In this document: positions 1 to 8,903 of the stretch, in pieces
How the letters are laid out: each line of letters begins with the position of its first letter
Numbering within the stretch: the stretch's first letter is position 1
Notes under the pieces: model-generated
The model's database searches: none
Told to the model about the DNA's origin: nothing
What the model saw: only the letters and a program-made list of their open reading frames with translations
Virus record (IMG/VR): IMGVR_UViG_3300035698_001949
Span: 1-46,954 of that record
Reading direction: 5' to 3' (one strand)
Origin: a virus
Length of the DNA stretch: 46,954 bases
Program-made: the position numbers and the translations under genes

Positions 1-127
1 CGATATAGATCATGATGCTCTTACTAACTTTGTAATAAACGAACATATCGATTGGACTTCTACTTCTAGTAACTTTAGTACAAGTGGTTCTGTAACTGGT
101 ACAGGTGTTGTGGACTTCGGGGGCGCG
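1..127. repeat. Exact 127-bp copy of the window's end (circular overlap)
   Basis: Bases 1-127 are identical to 46828-46954. The repeat lies inside a tail-fibre reading frame that stays open and in frame across the join. This is what a circular or circularly permuted genome gives when an assembler leaves a k-mer overlap (127 is a common k-mer length). It is more likely an assembly overlap than a physical terminal repeat. Confidence 0.95.
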
Positions 128-2275
128 ACGTCCGTAGAGATTCCAAGTGGTACTTCAGTCACTACTAATGCCACGGGTGAGATAGCCCTGGATACTGACG
201 GTAATGGATCTACTATAACCACCGGTGTGTTACAACTCTATGATGGTACACAAAATACTTTCGGGGTTAGTACTACTAACTATCCTACCACAGACAATGA
301 TGTCCCTGCGTATGACTCAGGAACTAATTCTGTAGTCTGGCAGGCTCAAGCAGGAGGAGGTGGTGCCGGGGATATGGTCTTGGCTGACATTCAATCAGTA
401 ACTGGTGCTAAGACATATGATTCAGGTACATTAATTTATGCAGGATCTTCAAGTGGAACAACTGCAGTTAACGCAGCCGCAGCTGCGGGTACAACCACAC
501 TAACACTACCAGCTGCAACTGACACTTTAGTGGGCAAAGCCACTACAGACACCCTCACAAATAAGACTATAAACACAGCAAGTAACACTATAACAATAGT
601 AGAAGCTGACATTTCTGATCTAGGTTCTTATATAACAGCATCTAGCTCTGATGCTCTAACTAATAAGACTGGTAACATTTCTCAATGGACTAATGATTCG
701 GGATATATTACGGCAACCCTCACTGATGAAGAAGTTGAAGACATTGCAGGACCACTTGTAGCTACCGGGGGAACAAAGACGGGTATATCCGTAACGTATC
801 AGGACGGTACGGGCGATATGGATTTCGTAGTTTCAGACTTAACAGTTGCCGGCGATTCCGGCTCTACTGGAATGACTCCCGGAGATACCCTCACAGTAGC
901 AGGCGGCACTAATGCCACTACAGCTATGTCAGGTGATACCCTAACTGTAAACGTTGATGATGCCTTCTTAGCTAACGACGGTGATGTGGGTACCGGAGTC
1001 TACAACTTTGGTGGAGCCACTAGCTTAGAAATCCCCAACTCAGCAACGCCCACAGTGAACGCTGACGGAGAAATTGCTGTTGATACCACTGTAACTGATT
1101 TCTCACACGGGGTAGTTAAGTACTATAGTGGAGAAGAGATGGGTGTAGTTTCTATGCCGATCGCTGAGTTCACAAGCCCTACGGATGGGCACATCGTGTC
1201 TTATAATGGTACTAATGACGAATTCGAGCTAGTAGCCGCTGGCGGCGCTGCCGCTGGAGAGATGTCCACCATACAGCTGAGATCTGCTGCCGGACAGTCG
1301 GCAGACTCTACCACTGCAGCGGCTATCCAGTGGGACACGCAGAATCATAAAGATTCATCAGTATTCACCCACAGCACTGTTACTAACAATACTAGAATAG
1401 AAGTAGAGACTACAGGTAAATATCTACTATCAGGTGTAGTAAACGTTACCGGAACTACAGGCAACTATCGCCTAACCAATAGGGTTGAAATAAGAATAGA
1501 CGGTACTACAACCATGTCAGAGTACTTTGATGCTTCTTACGTCAGAGCAACCTCGGGCTCGGACTTTTCAGGTGTCCCTTTCAGTATCATTCTAGACCTC
1601 ACAGCTGATGAATATGTAGAGGTTATGTTAGATCGAATAAGCACTACCACAGGTAATGGTACTGTTTCTTCAGGTACTAATGTAAGTATGGTTCTGCTAG
1701 AAGGAGTCAAAGGAGACACTGGCGCCGCCGGTGCTGCTGGAGCAGACGGGGCAGCGGGTGCTGCTGGAGCTACTACAATTAAAGAAATTGTATATCTTCC
1801 CGGCTCATTTGAATCTAACAACGCCAACCCAGCATCCTTAGAATACCTGAATGGAACCAACGTAGATACTATGGTTAGGGCATTCGATGATACCACAGTC
1901 GAGTATGTCGAAGGTAAGTTCGTAGTTCCTAGTGATGTAGATACGGCGGGTACTGTTACATTTAGAACATACTCTATGGCAGCTGCTGCTGTAGCTAGTA
2001 GAAATATAGAATATACTTTCGAACATCTTTCTCTGAATGATGGGGAAGATTTTGATCCTACCTCTCCTTATACTTCTGAAGTTTCAGGAGATCTACCGAT
2101 AGATGCAACTCAAGACAATATACAAGAAGACACGTGGACAGAAACGGTTAGTAATCTAGGGTGGGCCGCGAGTGATATAGTCTTATTTAGACTATCTCGA
2201 ACACCTCCAACAGGCACGGATTTGACGGGAGATTCTTATCTCTTTTCACTCTCTGTGGAAGTACCAAGGGCATAA
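1..2275 (+). CDS. Long tail fibre protein, C-terminal part (gene begins at 45359)
   Basis: This is the continuation of the gene that starts at 45359 and crosses the circular junction; the codon phase (codons starting at base 2, 5, ...) is the same on both sides. The joined product is about 1,247 residues. The part here is rich in T, S, G, D and N, with repeated beta-type modules. Two modules (about 95-370 and 985-1250) share the pattern VGTG-Y-FGGAT-LEIP, then GEIA-DT, then a glycine or alanine run. A short collagen-like stretch of Gly-X-Y triplets (GDTGAAGAAGADGAAGAAGA) lies near 1705-1775, a usual trimerisation or hinge element in phage fibres. The last 170 residues form a separate beta-rich tip. 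It probably forms a trimeric receptor-binding or side fibre. The receptor is unknown. Confidence 0.88.
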   Translation, partial: DIDHDALTNFVINEHIDWTSTSSNFSTSGSVTGTGVVDFGGATSVEIPSGTSVTTNATGEIALDTDGNGSTITTGVLQLYDGTQNTFGVSTTNYPTTDNDVPAYDSGTNSVVWQAQAGGGGAGDMVLADIQSVTGAKTYDSGTLIYAGSSSGTTAVNAAAAAGTTTLTLPAATDTLVGKATTDTLTNKTINTASNTITIVEADISDLGSYITASSSDALTNKTGNISQWTNDSGYITATLTDEEVEDIAGPLVATGGTKTGISVTYQDGTGDMDFVVSDLTVAGDSGSTGMTPGDTLTVAGGTNATTAMSGDTLTVNVDDAFLANDGDVGTGVYNFGGATSLEIPNSATPTVNADGEIAVDTTVTDFSHGVVKYYSGEEMGVVSMPIAEFTSPTDGHIVSYNGTNDEFELVAAGGAAAGEMSTIQLRSAAGQSADSTTAAAIQWDTQNHKDSSVFTHSTVTNNTRIEVETTGKYLLSGVVNVTGTTGNYRLTNRVEIRIDGTTTMSEYFDASYVRATSGSDFSGVPFSIILDLTADEYVEVMLDRISTTTGNGTVSSGTNVSMVLLEGVKGDTGAAGAAGADGAAGAAGATTIKEIVYLPGSFESNNANPASLEYLNGTNVDTMVRAFDDTTVEYVEGKFVVPSDVDTAGTVTFRTYSMAAAAVASRNIEYTFEHLSLNDGEDFDPTSPYTSEVSGDLPIDATQDNIQEDTWTETVSNLGWAASDIVLFRLSRTPPTGTDLTGDSYLFSLSVEVPRA

Positions 2276-2276
2276 C

Positions 2277-2963
2277 ATGGCAACAAGTTCATCAGCATTA
2301 GCCTTGTCAGGCACTAGTAGTTATCTAGATACCAATGAAGGCACTATATATGACCTAAATACTACTGACTTTACTATGGGGTGTTGGATTAAAGCAGACG
2401 CCTGGGCTAATGCTTTCGCGATTAACAGCTTTGCAGGCACTCACAACGGATCACTTGCTGGGTACATATGGTACTGTGATAACAGTGGTAATCCAGCCTT
2501 TACTACTGCTGGTGTTGGGGTACGAGTTACTAGTGGTATCTCTCTCAGCACAGGGACATGGTATTTCATATCTGTGGTAATTGACTCTGGTACTGATGTT
2601 ACTTTCTATCGAATGACGCAGGCAGGTGTTATGTCCTCAGAGGTAGAAGCTACTATAAGTGTATCTGCGGGAGCTGATTTCGTTCTAGGAGAAGGAGGGT
2701 CTGGTACAGTAACACTATTTGAATTTGATGGTATCATGTCTCACTTCCAAATATGGGACAGAATTCTCACAGAGTCCGAGGTCTTCAATGCAGCATATCG
2801 CCCAGGAAGTGTATCTCAGAACCTACTTAGCTACTGGCCAATATACGGACAACTAGACCCAGACGCAGATGTAGGGCCTTCGGATATCAATCTAACCCCT
2901 AATGGTGATACAACAGTAACAACGGCAGTGCCGGGTGCAATGCCACAAGCAGGATATTTATAA
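2277..2963 (+). CDS. LamG/concanavalin A-like lectin-domain tail protein
   Basis: The 228-residue product looks like a single laminin-G/ConA jellyroll of the LamG_3 type. It opens with an LSGTSSYLD-like strand, followed by FTMGCWIKAD and GTWYFISVVIDSG, and ends with the typical MSHFQIWDRILTESEV segment and an LLSYWPI strand. Phages use such domains in tail proteins to bind glycans. It starts one base after the fibre stop codon and its stop overlaps the next start (TAATG), so it is coupled to the fibre operon. A role as fibre-associated adhesin or receptor-binding tip is inferred from the domain and position. There is no signal peptide. Fold confidence is high; the ligand is unknown. Confidence 0.82.
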   Translation: MATSSSALALSGTSSYLDTNEGTIYDLNTTDFTMGCWIKADAWANAFAINSFAGTHNGSLAGYIWYCDNSGNPAFTTAGVGVRVTSGISLSTGTWYFISVVIDSGTDVTFYRMTQAGVMSSEVEATISVSAGADFVLGEGGSGTVTLFEFDGIMSHFQIWDRILTESEVFNAAYRPGSVSQNLLSYWPIYGQLDPDADVGPSDINLTPNGDTTVTTAVPGAMPQAGYL

Positions 2964-3358
2964 TGGCAAACGTAGTACACTACAATACAGACACAGGAGC
3001 CGTACTCGGTTACATGAAGTCGGTCAATACCACTTTATATCTTGATAAGAAAGGATACTTAATTAATCCTATTATGCCTCAGGATGTTCCTTTGAAGTAT
3101 CTTAAAGTGATATCAGAAACTGTCTTTGACTCTACCGAGAAAGAGAAGGCTGAGATAGAAGCCAAAGAGAAATTAGACAACTATGCTGAGCTCAGGGCTA
3201 GAGACTATCCTCCAATTGGAGAACAGCTTGATGCTATATTAAAGCATTTAAACTACATGCAGATGCGTGGAGAAACTAATTTAATTACGGAGCTGGATGG
3301 TATTGTAGGTAGGTGGCTCCAAGTAAAGCAGCAATACCCTAAGCCTGAGGATAAGTAA
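2963..3358 (+). CDS. Small tail-region protein with YPPIGEQLDA motif
   Basis: The 131-residue protein overlaps both neighbours by TAATG junctions. The N-terminal half looks like a small beta domain (VVHYNTDTGAVLGYM). The middle is a charged helix, followed by RARDYPPIGEQLDAILKHLNYM, a motif I recognise from many small phage proteins encoded beside tail fibre genes. Those are usually annotated as hypothetical or as tail-fibre assembly-like. A structural or assembly role is inferred from position and motif only. Confidence 0.7.
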   Translation: MANVVHYNTDTGAVLGYMKSVNTTLYLDKKGYLINPIMPQDVPLKYLKVISETVFDSTEKEKAEIEAKEKLDNYAELRARDYPPIGEQLDAILKHLNYMQMRGETNLITELDGIVGRWLQVKQQYPKPEDK

Positions 3359-3714
3359 TGGGTTATCAATCAGGAGACTACTACGTCCTATGTGCCCGGT
3401 GTGGTTGTAAGACATTGCGTAGTCAAACAATACAGGACGTCGGACGAGGACAAGACAGTACTAAACCTCACTGGCTAGTATGTAAGAAACATATGGACGG
3501 TGTCCACCCACAGACTAAGAGGGTGCCCTTTATCGGGGATCCTACCCCGCTACCTTCCTCTGTTATTAGAACAGAGAACGTGGTATTCAGAAGTTCTGAT
3601 GTATGGAACTTTATATGCGAGAACTGGGAAGACATAGAGAGAGATTGGGAAACAATGAATAAGAACGAGAATACAGTAGAAGAAATCTCTAAAACATTAA
3701 ACAGGTCAAATTAG
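3358..3714 (+). CDS. Zinc-ribbon-like virion-operon protein (first copy)
   Basis: The 118-residue protein has a CARCGC knuckle near residue 12 and a second possible metal site, CKKHMDGVHPQ, near residue 42. The VHPQ element matches the KHPQ of the gene just downstream (3716-3991), so the two look like diverged tandem paralogues. Proteins with CxxC plus HPQ beside head-tail connector genes are common in P22-like and marine podoviruses, without a proven function. The tail is acidic and helical. It starts on a TAATG overlap with 2963-3358. Confidence 0.68.
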   Translation: MGYQSGDYYVLCARCGCKTLRSQTIQDVGRGQDSTKPHWLVCKKHMDGVHPQTKRVPFIGDPTPLPSSVIRTENVVFRSSDVWNFICENWEDIERDWETMNKNENTVEEISKTLNRSN

Positions 3715-3715
3715 A

Positions 3716-3991
3716 ATGCCTTACGAAACTAAATGGGTAAGAGGAGAACATCATTTCATATGTGATATTTGTGGACTACAGATGAGATCCACAGACTTGC
3801 TAATCAATTGGAAGAACCAGGCTACATGTCCTGAGTGCTTTGAACCTAAGCACCCTCAATTAGAGGTGCCTCCAACCATCCATCAGGAAGGGGTTCCTAA
3901 GGGGATCACTCAAGGAGAGCCCGAGGATGTCTTCAGAACTGAAGGCGATGTAACAGAAACAAGTGACGAATTAAATCAAAGGGGATGCTAG
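3716..3991 (+). CDS. Zinc-ribbon protein with CxxC / CxxC / HPQ
   Basis: The 91-residue protein has a complete four-cysteine zinc ribbon: CDIC near residues 16-19 and CPEC near 38-41, followed by FEPKHPQ. The C-terminal half is acidic and probably disordered. It sits directly upstream of the gp4-like tail accessory gene, where this small family is often found in podoviruses, and is a likely paralogue of 3358-3714. Metal binding is strongly suggested by the cysteine spacing. Whether it is a virion part or an assembly factor is not known. Confidence 0.72.
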   Translation: MPYETKWVRGEHHFICDICGLQMRSTDLLINWKNQATCPECFEPKHPQLEVPPTIHQEGVPKGITQGEPEDVFRTEGDVTETSDELNQRGC

Positions 3992-3992
3992 C

Positions 3993-4946
3993 ATGGCAGT
4001 ATCAGGAAGCCAAGACTTCAACCAAACAAGAGACGAGATAATTAAAGATGCGCTAATACTTTTAGGGGTAGTGCACGAAGATGAAACAGTCAACAGCTCT
4101 ACTAATAACTTCGCTAACCGCATGTTAAATAAGATGGTCAAGGCATGGAATGCCCAAGGCATCCATCTGTGGGGCTATGACGAAGGCGTGGTCATCTTTA
4201 GTAATGATACTGTAGCATATACGGTAGATACCTCTGTAGATAACAACGTATTTAAGGCCCTCGGATTGGTACAAACTACATTCAGTGCAGATGAAGCAGC
4301 AGCTCAAACTGTGCTTTCTGTGACGTCTAGCGCTGGTATGGTAGCAAGTGATGTTATCCTCTTACAGCTGGATAGCGGAGAACTAGATGAATCCACCATC
4401 GTATCTGTAGATTCAAGTACTCAGATTACTGTTACAGATGCACTGGCTACAGGAGCTTCTTCCGGGAATTATATATATGTTTATACTTCAGCTGCGTTGG
4501 ACGGTATCAGTGGAGCTAAGCAGGTTACTAATGTCCGGCTAAGAAACGAAGACGGCAATGATCGTCGGATGACAGAGATTAGCAGAGAAGAGTATTACGA
4601 CATTAATAACAAGACTGATGAAGCAACTCCCACAAGTTACTATGTGGACCATGAGAGAGATTACCCCGTGATTCACGTATGGCCTGAGCCTAATAGCTTG
4701 AAGGAACAATTAAGATTTACTTACGTTAAATCTCTGGATGACTTCGATTCCAGTACAGATAACCCAGACTTCCCTCAAGAATGGTTAGAAGCCATGACCT
4801 ATCAACTAGCTACACGACTAGCTCCTGCCTATGGTAAGGAAGCCAAGATGCAAGTATTAGCTCCAATTGCTCAAGCATTCTTGGATCTAGCTATGGAATG
4901 GGACAATGAACCTGCGGACTTATCTTATGCTCCGGAGATGAATTAA
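3993..4946 (+). CDS. P22 gp4-like head-tail (tail accessory) protein
   Basis: The 317-residue product opens with FNQTRDEIIKDALILLGVV, then a helical stretch with NRMLNKMVKAWNAQGIHLWGYDEGVV. This is the pattern of the P22 gp4 tail-accessory/adaptor family, which binds under the portal and receives the tail hub. The middle has beta segments (inserted relative to short gp4 proteins) and the C-terminus returns to helices (EWLEAMTYQLATRLAPAYG). Its neighbour at 4946 resembles P22 gp10, the next protein in that tail stack, and this supports the call. It was recognised by pattern, not alignment. Confidence 0.8.
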   Translation: MAVSGSQDFNQTRDEIIKDALILLGVVHEDETVNSSTNNFANRMLNKMVKAWNAQGIHLWGYDEGVVIFSNDTVAYTVDTSVDNNVFKALGLVQTTFSADEAAAQTVLSVTSSAGMVASDVILLQLDSGELDESTIVSVDSSTQITVTDALATGASSGNYIYVYTSAALDGISGAKQVTNVRLRNEDGNDRRMTEISREEYYDINNKTDEATPTSYYVDHERDYPVIHVWPEPNSLKEQLRFTYVKSLDDFDSSTDNPDFPQEWLEAMTYQLATRLAPAYGKEAKMQVLAPIAQAFLDLAMEWDNEPADLSYAPEMN

Positions 4947-6385
4947 TGAGATTACCTATTGTAGGTCCTGCATACGACACAGATATAACTTCTTTCAGCC
5001 AACAGAAGTGCATTAACTGGTACCCTGAGCTAAATCAGACTGCTGCTTCCTTTCATGATAAGTTGAGCCTTCCGTACATATTAAGACCTACTCCTGGGAT
5101 GAAAGCATTTAGTACCTTAGGAAATGATAACACGGTAAGAGCCCTTAGATCTCATAGAGATGTCCTGTACGCTGTGGGAGATAACCATCTATATTCCGTT
5201 AACTCTTCTGGCGGAGAAACTTTACTAGGAACTCTAAACACAGACGCAGTCGTAGACAACTCCATGGCTAGAATTATTACTGGTTCTGACAAGCTAATGA
5301 TTATTGACAGAACTCAGGCATTTGTCTATGATATTGCAAGTGGGGTTCTTACTCAGATTACTGACGTGGACTTCCCACCCTCAGTGGTAGATGGTATTTA
5401 TCTTGATGGTTTCTATGTAGTCATAGAATCAGATACTCAAAAGTTTTATATCTCGGCAGCCGAAGACCCCACTAATTGGAATGGATTAGATTTTGCTCAA
5501 GCCAACTCAGATGGCGACTACCTCAAAGCATGTACTGCTGATCACAGAGAGCTATGGCTCTTTGGAAACTACACTACTGAAGTGTGGTATAACTCAGGTA
5601 ATGCGGACTTCACATTTGAAAGACGTCCTGGCATTATACTCCAGCACGGTATAGCCGCTAAGCACTCTATAATACAATCTTCTAATTCTATCTATTGGCT
5701 TGCTAAAGACCAGTCGGGAGAGAACGTTGTCGTCAGAGCTGAAGGATACGCACCTAAGAATATAACTAGTAAAGCTGTGGCTAACAAGATTAACAAGTAC
5801 ACGACTGTAGAGGACGCCATAGGCTATGTACACAGGGTAGGTAGTCATGAGTTCTATGTACTGACGTTTCCTACAGAAGACCAGACATGGGTGTACGACA
5901 TAAGCAATGACCAATGGCACGAGCGACAGTCAGATAAAGGAGTAGCGTACGGCAGGCACAAAGGTGTAACTTCTGTTTACGAGTACGGCAAGAGCTTGGT
6001 TGGAGATTACAGCTCTAACAATATATATGAGTACGATGAAGGTACTCATACAGAAGGAAGCGATGTCTTAAGAAGACTAAGACAAGGACCAGCATTCTAT
6101 ACGGACAACCAACTAACTAGTATGTATGACGTACAATTTGATTTTGAGCCTGGTGTAGGACTGCAGTCAGGACAGGGAGTTTCCCCAGAGATGATGTTAC
6201 GCGTGTCGAAAGATGGCGGACACACTTGGGGAAATGTTATCAGTCGTAGCATAGGAGCTGTGGGTGTGTACAACACCAGAGCTAAGTACGACTCACTGGG
6301 ACAAGCTCGTGATTGGGTATTTGAAATAACAATTACCGATCCTGTGAAAGCCGTTTTATTATCTGCTACGGCGGAACTAGACTAA
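4946..6385 (+). CDS. P22 gp10-like packaged-DNA stabilisation / tail hub protein
   Basis: The 479-residue protein opens with LPIVGPAYDTDITSFSQQ, then CINWYPELN and LRPTPGMKAFSTL, the signature start of the Phage_stabilise (P22 gp10) family. The body is beta-rich with repeated short blades (VRALRSHRDVLYAVG, LMIIDRTQAFVYD, LWLFGNYTTEVWYNSG), consistent with a propeller-like hub. In P22 gp10 joins gp4 and gp26 to close the portal channel and hold DNA in. It overlaps the gp4-like stop by TAATG. Length is close to P22 gp10. Confidence 0.85.
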   Translation: MRLPIVGPAYDTDITSFSQQKCINWYPELNQTAASFHDKLSLPYILRPTPGMKAFSTLGNDNTVRALRSHRDVLYAVGDNHLYSVNSSGGETLLGTLNTDAVVDNSMARIITGSDKLMIIDRTQAFVYDIASGVLTQITDVDFPPSVVDGIYLDGFYVVIESDTQKFYISAAEDPTNWNGLDFAQANSDGDYLKACTADHRELWLFGNYTTEVWYNSGNADFTFERRPGIILQHGIAAKHSIIQSSNSIYWLAKDQSGENVVVRAEGYAPKNITSKAVANKINKYTTVEDAIGYVHRVGSHEFYVLTFPTEDQTWVYDISNDQWHERQSDKGVAYGRHKGVTSVYEYGKSLVGDYSSNNIYEYDEGTHTEGSDVLRRLRQGPAFYTDNQLTSMYDVQFDFEPGVGLQSGQGVSPEMMLRVSKDGGHTWGNVISRSIGAVGVYNTRAKYDSLGQARDWVFEITITDPVKAVLLSATAELD

Positions 6386-7005
6386 TGGCTTTACGAGAAC
6401 CTCCTTTAGGAGTTAACATTGGAAACAACTCAGGGTTTACCACACTATCTTGGGTTGAGTGGTTTTCTGAACTATTCGCTAATGGGACTACTGGTAGACC
6501 TCTACTAGAGTCTATTACAGTTAGTGACTCCCCTACTTCAGTGGAAGTAACCCAAGAAATTAACGCTACAAAACTGCGTTACGAAATACTTCTAAGCAAT
6601 ATTAAAGTTAGTAGTAATGGGGCAAACATACAGCTGCTAGCCAGCACGGACGGAGGAACCACCTACTTAGAAGATTATGATTTCTTTACGTACAAGGTAC
6701 AATCCTCTACTAGTCTGTCTACTAGTTCAGGAACCGGAGAAGGGGTTGTTGGTTTAGAATCCAGTGGTCTAAGCTCTTCGGAGTTTAAAGAGTGCAATGG
6801 AACTATCACAATAGAACAACCAGCTGACACTGAGACACATAAACAAGTTTATTGGGATTTATATTACTTTGATACAGTAGGCAACAAGACAATAGAGAGA
6901 GGGTACGGAACAATAAATACTATTTCCGCCCTAAACGCATTCAAGATACAGATAAGCAACGGTGTTCTTAAATCAGGAACTGTTGCATTTTATGGAATTA
7001 AATAG
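6385..7005 (+). CDS. Beta-rich tail protein, unknown function
   Basis: The 206-residue protein is rich in S, T and G and starts MALREPPLGVNIG. It ends with FKIQISNGVLKSGTVAFYGIK, a closing strand I associate with small phage tail jellyroll domains. It overlaps the gp10-like gene by TAATG and precedes the ejection proteins. The middle ITVSDSPTSVEVTQEINATKLRYEIL suggests an antiparallel sandwich. A minor tail or capsid-surface component is likely, but I do not recognise a named family. Confidence 0.62.
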   Translation: MALREPPLGVNIGNNSGFTTLSWVEWFSELFANGTTGRPLLESITVSDSPTSVEVTQEINATKLRYEILLSNIKVSSNGANIQLLASTDGGTTYLEDYDFFTYKVQSSTSLSTSSGTGEGVVGLESSGLSSSEFKECNGTITIEQPADTETHKQVYWDLYYFDTVGNKTIERGYGTINTISALNAFKIQISNGVLKSGTVAFYGIK

Positions 7006-7015
7006 GAGAATATAA

Positions 7016-7786
7016 ATGGCATTAGCAGCACTAGGGGTAGCAGCACTAGGCTCAGGAGCAGGTAGTCTACTAGGTAGCGCTATCGCAGGAGATAAGCCTA
7101 CTTCGTCGGCTTCATTCGAAGCTCTTGCTCAGGATCTCACTAAAGCACTTGGCTCTAACAACCAAATAATTATGGATGCTCTTGATTCTCTTAAGAGCGA
7201 AGGACAAGATGTTCTTATAGAACAATTTAATAAAGCCATTGCGGCGTCATCGTCAGGTGCACAAGAGACCACGGAAATATTAGATCCTTTCCGTACGGGT
7301 GGTTTAGAATCCTTTAATAAGTTCTTGGCTAACGAAGGGTTGGGACCTAATCCCACATCACCTGAAGATTTAGAACGTGATTTTCTAGGCACGCCGGGTG
7401 CTCAATTCCAGCTAGACCAAGGAAGGAGAGCTATTGAAAGCTCCGCATCTGCTAAAGGGTTATTAGGGTCTGGTAGACTTCTGAAGGATTTAGAGAGATT
7501 TGGGCAAGGGACAGCAGCGCAAGAGTTTGGTTCTACGCAAGCCAGACTTCTAGACTCAGCCAGGCTAGGAAGTAATGTAGCTATCCAACAGGCTAATTTA
7601 GCTCAGGGCCAAGGTAGAGATGAAGCTAACTTACAAGCTCAATTAGGTTCCCAGCAAGCGGGACTTATCTCTCAAGCTGAAGGCGCTAGAGCTAGCATAT
7701 TTGGCCAACAGTCAAATACTTTATTAGGAAGTCTAATAGATATTCAGAAGAAACGTGCGGAAGACTTTCCGTTTGCAAAAGGGTAA
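7016..7786 (+). CDS. Internal virion / DNA-ejection protein (gp7-like)
   Basis: The 256-residue protein has an Ala/Gly-rich hydrophobic N-terminus (ALGVAALGSGAGSLLGSAIAG), then long helices rich in Q, A and L. The block GTPGAQFQLDQGRRAIESSA and the following AKGLLGSGRLLKDLERFGQG is typical of phage DNA-transfer/ejection proteins that travel inside the capsid and enter the host envelope with the DNA. A clear GGAG site precedes the ATG. It is the first of three consecutive ejection-type genes, matching the P22 plan of gp7/gp20/gp16. Confidence 0.75.
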   Translation: MALAALGVAALGSGAGSLLGSAIAGDKPTSSASFEALAQDLTKALGSNNQIIMDALDSLKSEGQDVLIEQFNKAIAASSSGAQETTEILDPFRTGGLESFNKFLANEGLGPNPTSPEDLERDFLGTPGAQFQLDQGRRAIESSASAKGLLGSGRLLKDLERFGQGTAAQEFGSTQARLLDSARLGSNVAIQQANLAQGQGRDEANLQAQLGSQQAGLISQAEGARASIFGQQSNTLLGSLIDIQKKRAEDFPFAKG

Positions 7787-7790
7787 AACA

Positions 7791-8903
7791 ATGGCATTAT
7801 TAGAAAATCTAATCAAATCAAATGAAAGTAATCTAGGTCGTGCCCTCACGGACGAAGAGAAGGCACAGCTAGGTACTATCGTGGAACGGAGCGGGGATCA
7901 AATTGAAGATCAGATTTCAGCTAGGCAAAAGAATGAAGCGCAAATAGCCCAGACTGGGAAAGGCGTTCCTGTAAAACAATTTATTAAAAATCTTAAAGAA
8001 GAGGCTCCGGCAGGTGGAGGTATCTCCAAAGAACTTAAAGGGGAGTCTAAATTTAGCTCTGATGCTAACAGGCCTGAACTAGCAGCAGAAAGAGTAGTAG
8101 GAAATATTCCGTTAATGGGTATGATGAGTGGAGAGGTTAGGAACCAACTACAGGCAAAAGGTGGGGACATATCTCCTGAACGATCGGTTGCACTCACAGT
8201 GAACGCTTTAAGGGGATTTAAAGATTCAAACTCTCCCCTCGATGCCAATAATATTATTCAGAAGGCTGTTAAGTCCTTTACAGTAGATCCAGAGATAGCC
8301 AAGGCTAATAAGTTAGAGAAGAAGAATAAAGCTCTGCTAGAAGGCAAGATTGCTGATAGTGTTTCTACTTTATCTAATGCAACGGAGATTGCTAGGAACT
8401 TTGATCTAGATGCATTTACTTTACAAGGACGAGCTAGCGAAAAGATAAGTGGCTTCTTAGATTCCCTAAACTTAGCTAGTACATCTGACAAGCAATTAAT
8501 TGAAGGTCGCAGAGCCCAGAAGCAAAAGATTGAAGTTATCTTTCAACAATACAGGAAGATGATCACTGGAGCACAGGCTTCCGTTGCTGAGTTAGAACAG
8601 TTAAAGAAAGCTACATTAAATAATGACTTGAGTCCATCCCAAGCTAAATCATCTCTTAGGGATCTAATGGTTAATCTAATCAGAGATCAGAAAGCTGTAT
8701 CGAATCTCCTAACACAAGGGATTGATTTAAAGAAACTAGCCGGAGAAGACGCTGACTCTGCTCTTATTTCTGAGAGGGTAAAAGTGATGAATGAAAGTAG
8801 AGATGACATAGAGAAAGAGATTGTTGGTATCTTTCCTGGGTTAGCTTCGGAAGAAGACAACCAAGAATTACTAGATGCTCTACGCAGGAAACGAGGACTA
8901 TAA
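7791..8903 (+). CDS. Putative internal virion / ejection protein
   Basis: From the ATG at 7791 the product is 370 residues. An in-frame GTG at 7755 would add 12 residues but lies inside the previous gene, so the ATG is preferred. The protein is highly charged and almost wholly helical, with coiled-coil-like stretches around residues 165-290 and no export signal. The C-terminus NQELLDALRRKRGL resembles the EELEALAKQRGL tail of the next gene. Position between two ejection-type proteins suggests a capsid-internal protein. The stop overlaps the next start (TAATG). Confidence 0.68.
   Translation: MALLENLIKSNESNLGRALTDEEKAQLGTIVERSGDQIEDQISARQKNEAQIAQTGKGVPVKQFIKNLKEEAPAGGGISKELKGESKFSSDANRPELAAERVVGNIPLMGMMSGEVRNQLQAKGGDISPERSVALTVNALRGFKDSNSPLDANNIIQKAVKSFTVDPEIAKANKLEKKNKALLEGKIADSVSTLSNATEIARNFDLDAFTLQGRASEKISGFLDSLNLASTSDKQLIEGRRAQKQKIEVIFQQYRKMITGAQASVAELEQLKKATLNNDLSPSQAKSSLRDLMVNLIRDQKAVSNLLTQGIDLKKLAGEDADSALISERVKVMNESRDDIEKEIVGIFPGLASEEDNQELLDALRRKRGL

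Noticed and set aside
1-127. True direct terminal repeat of a T7-like genome
   Set aside because: 127 bp is a standard assembly k-mer, the repeat lies inside a gene and the frame continues across; circular overlap is the simpler reading.
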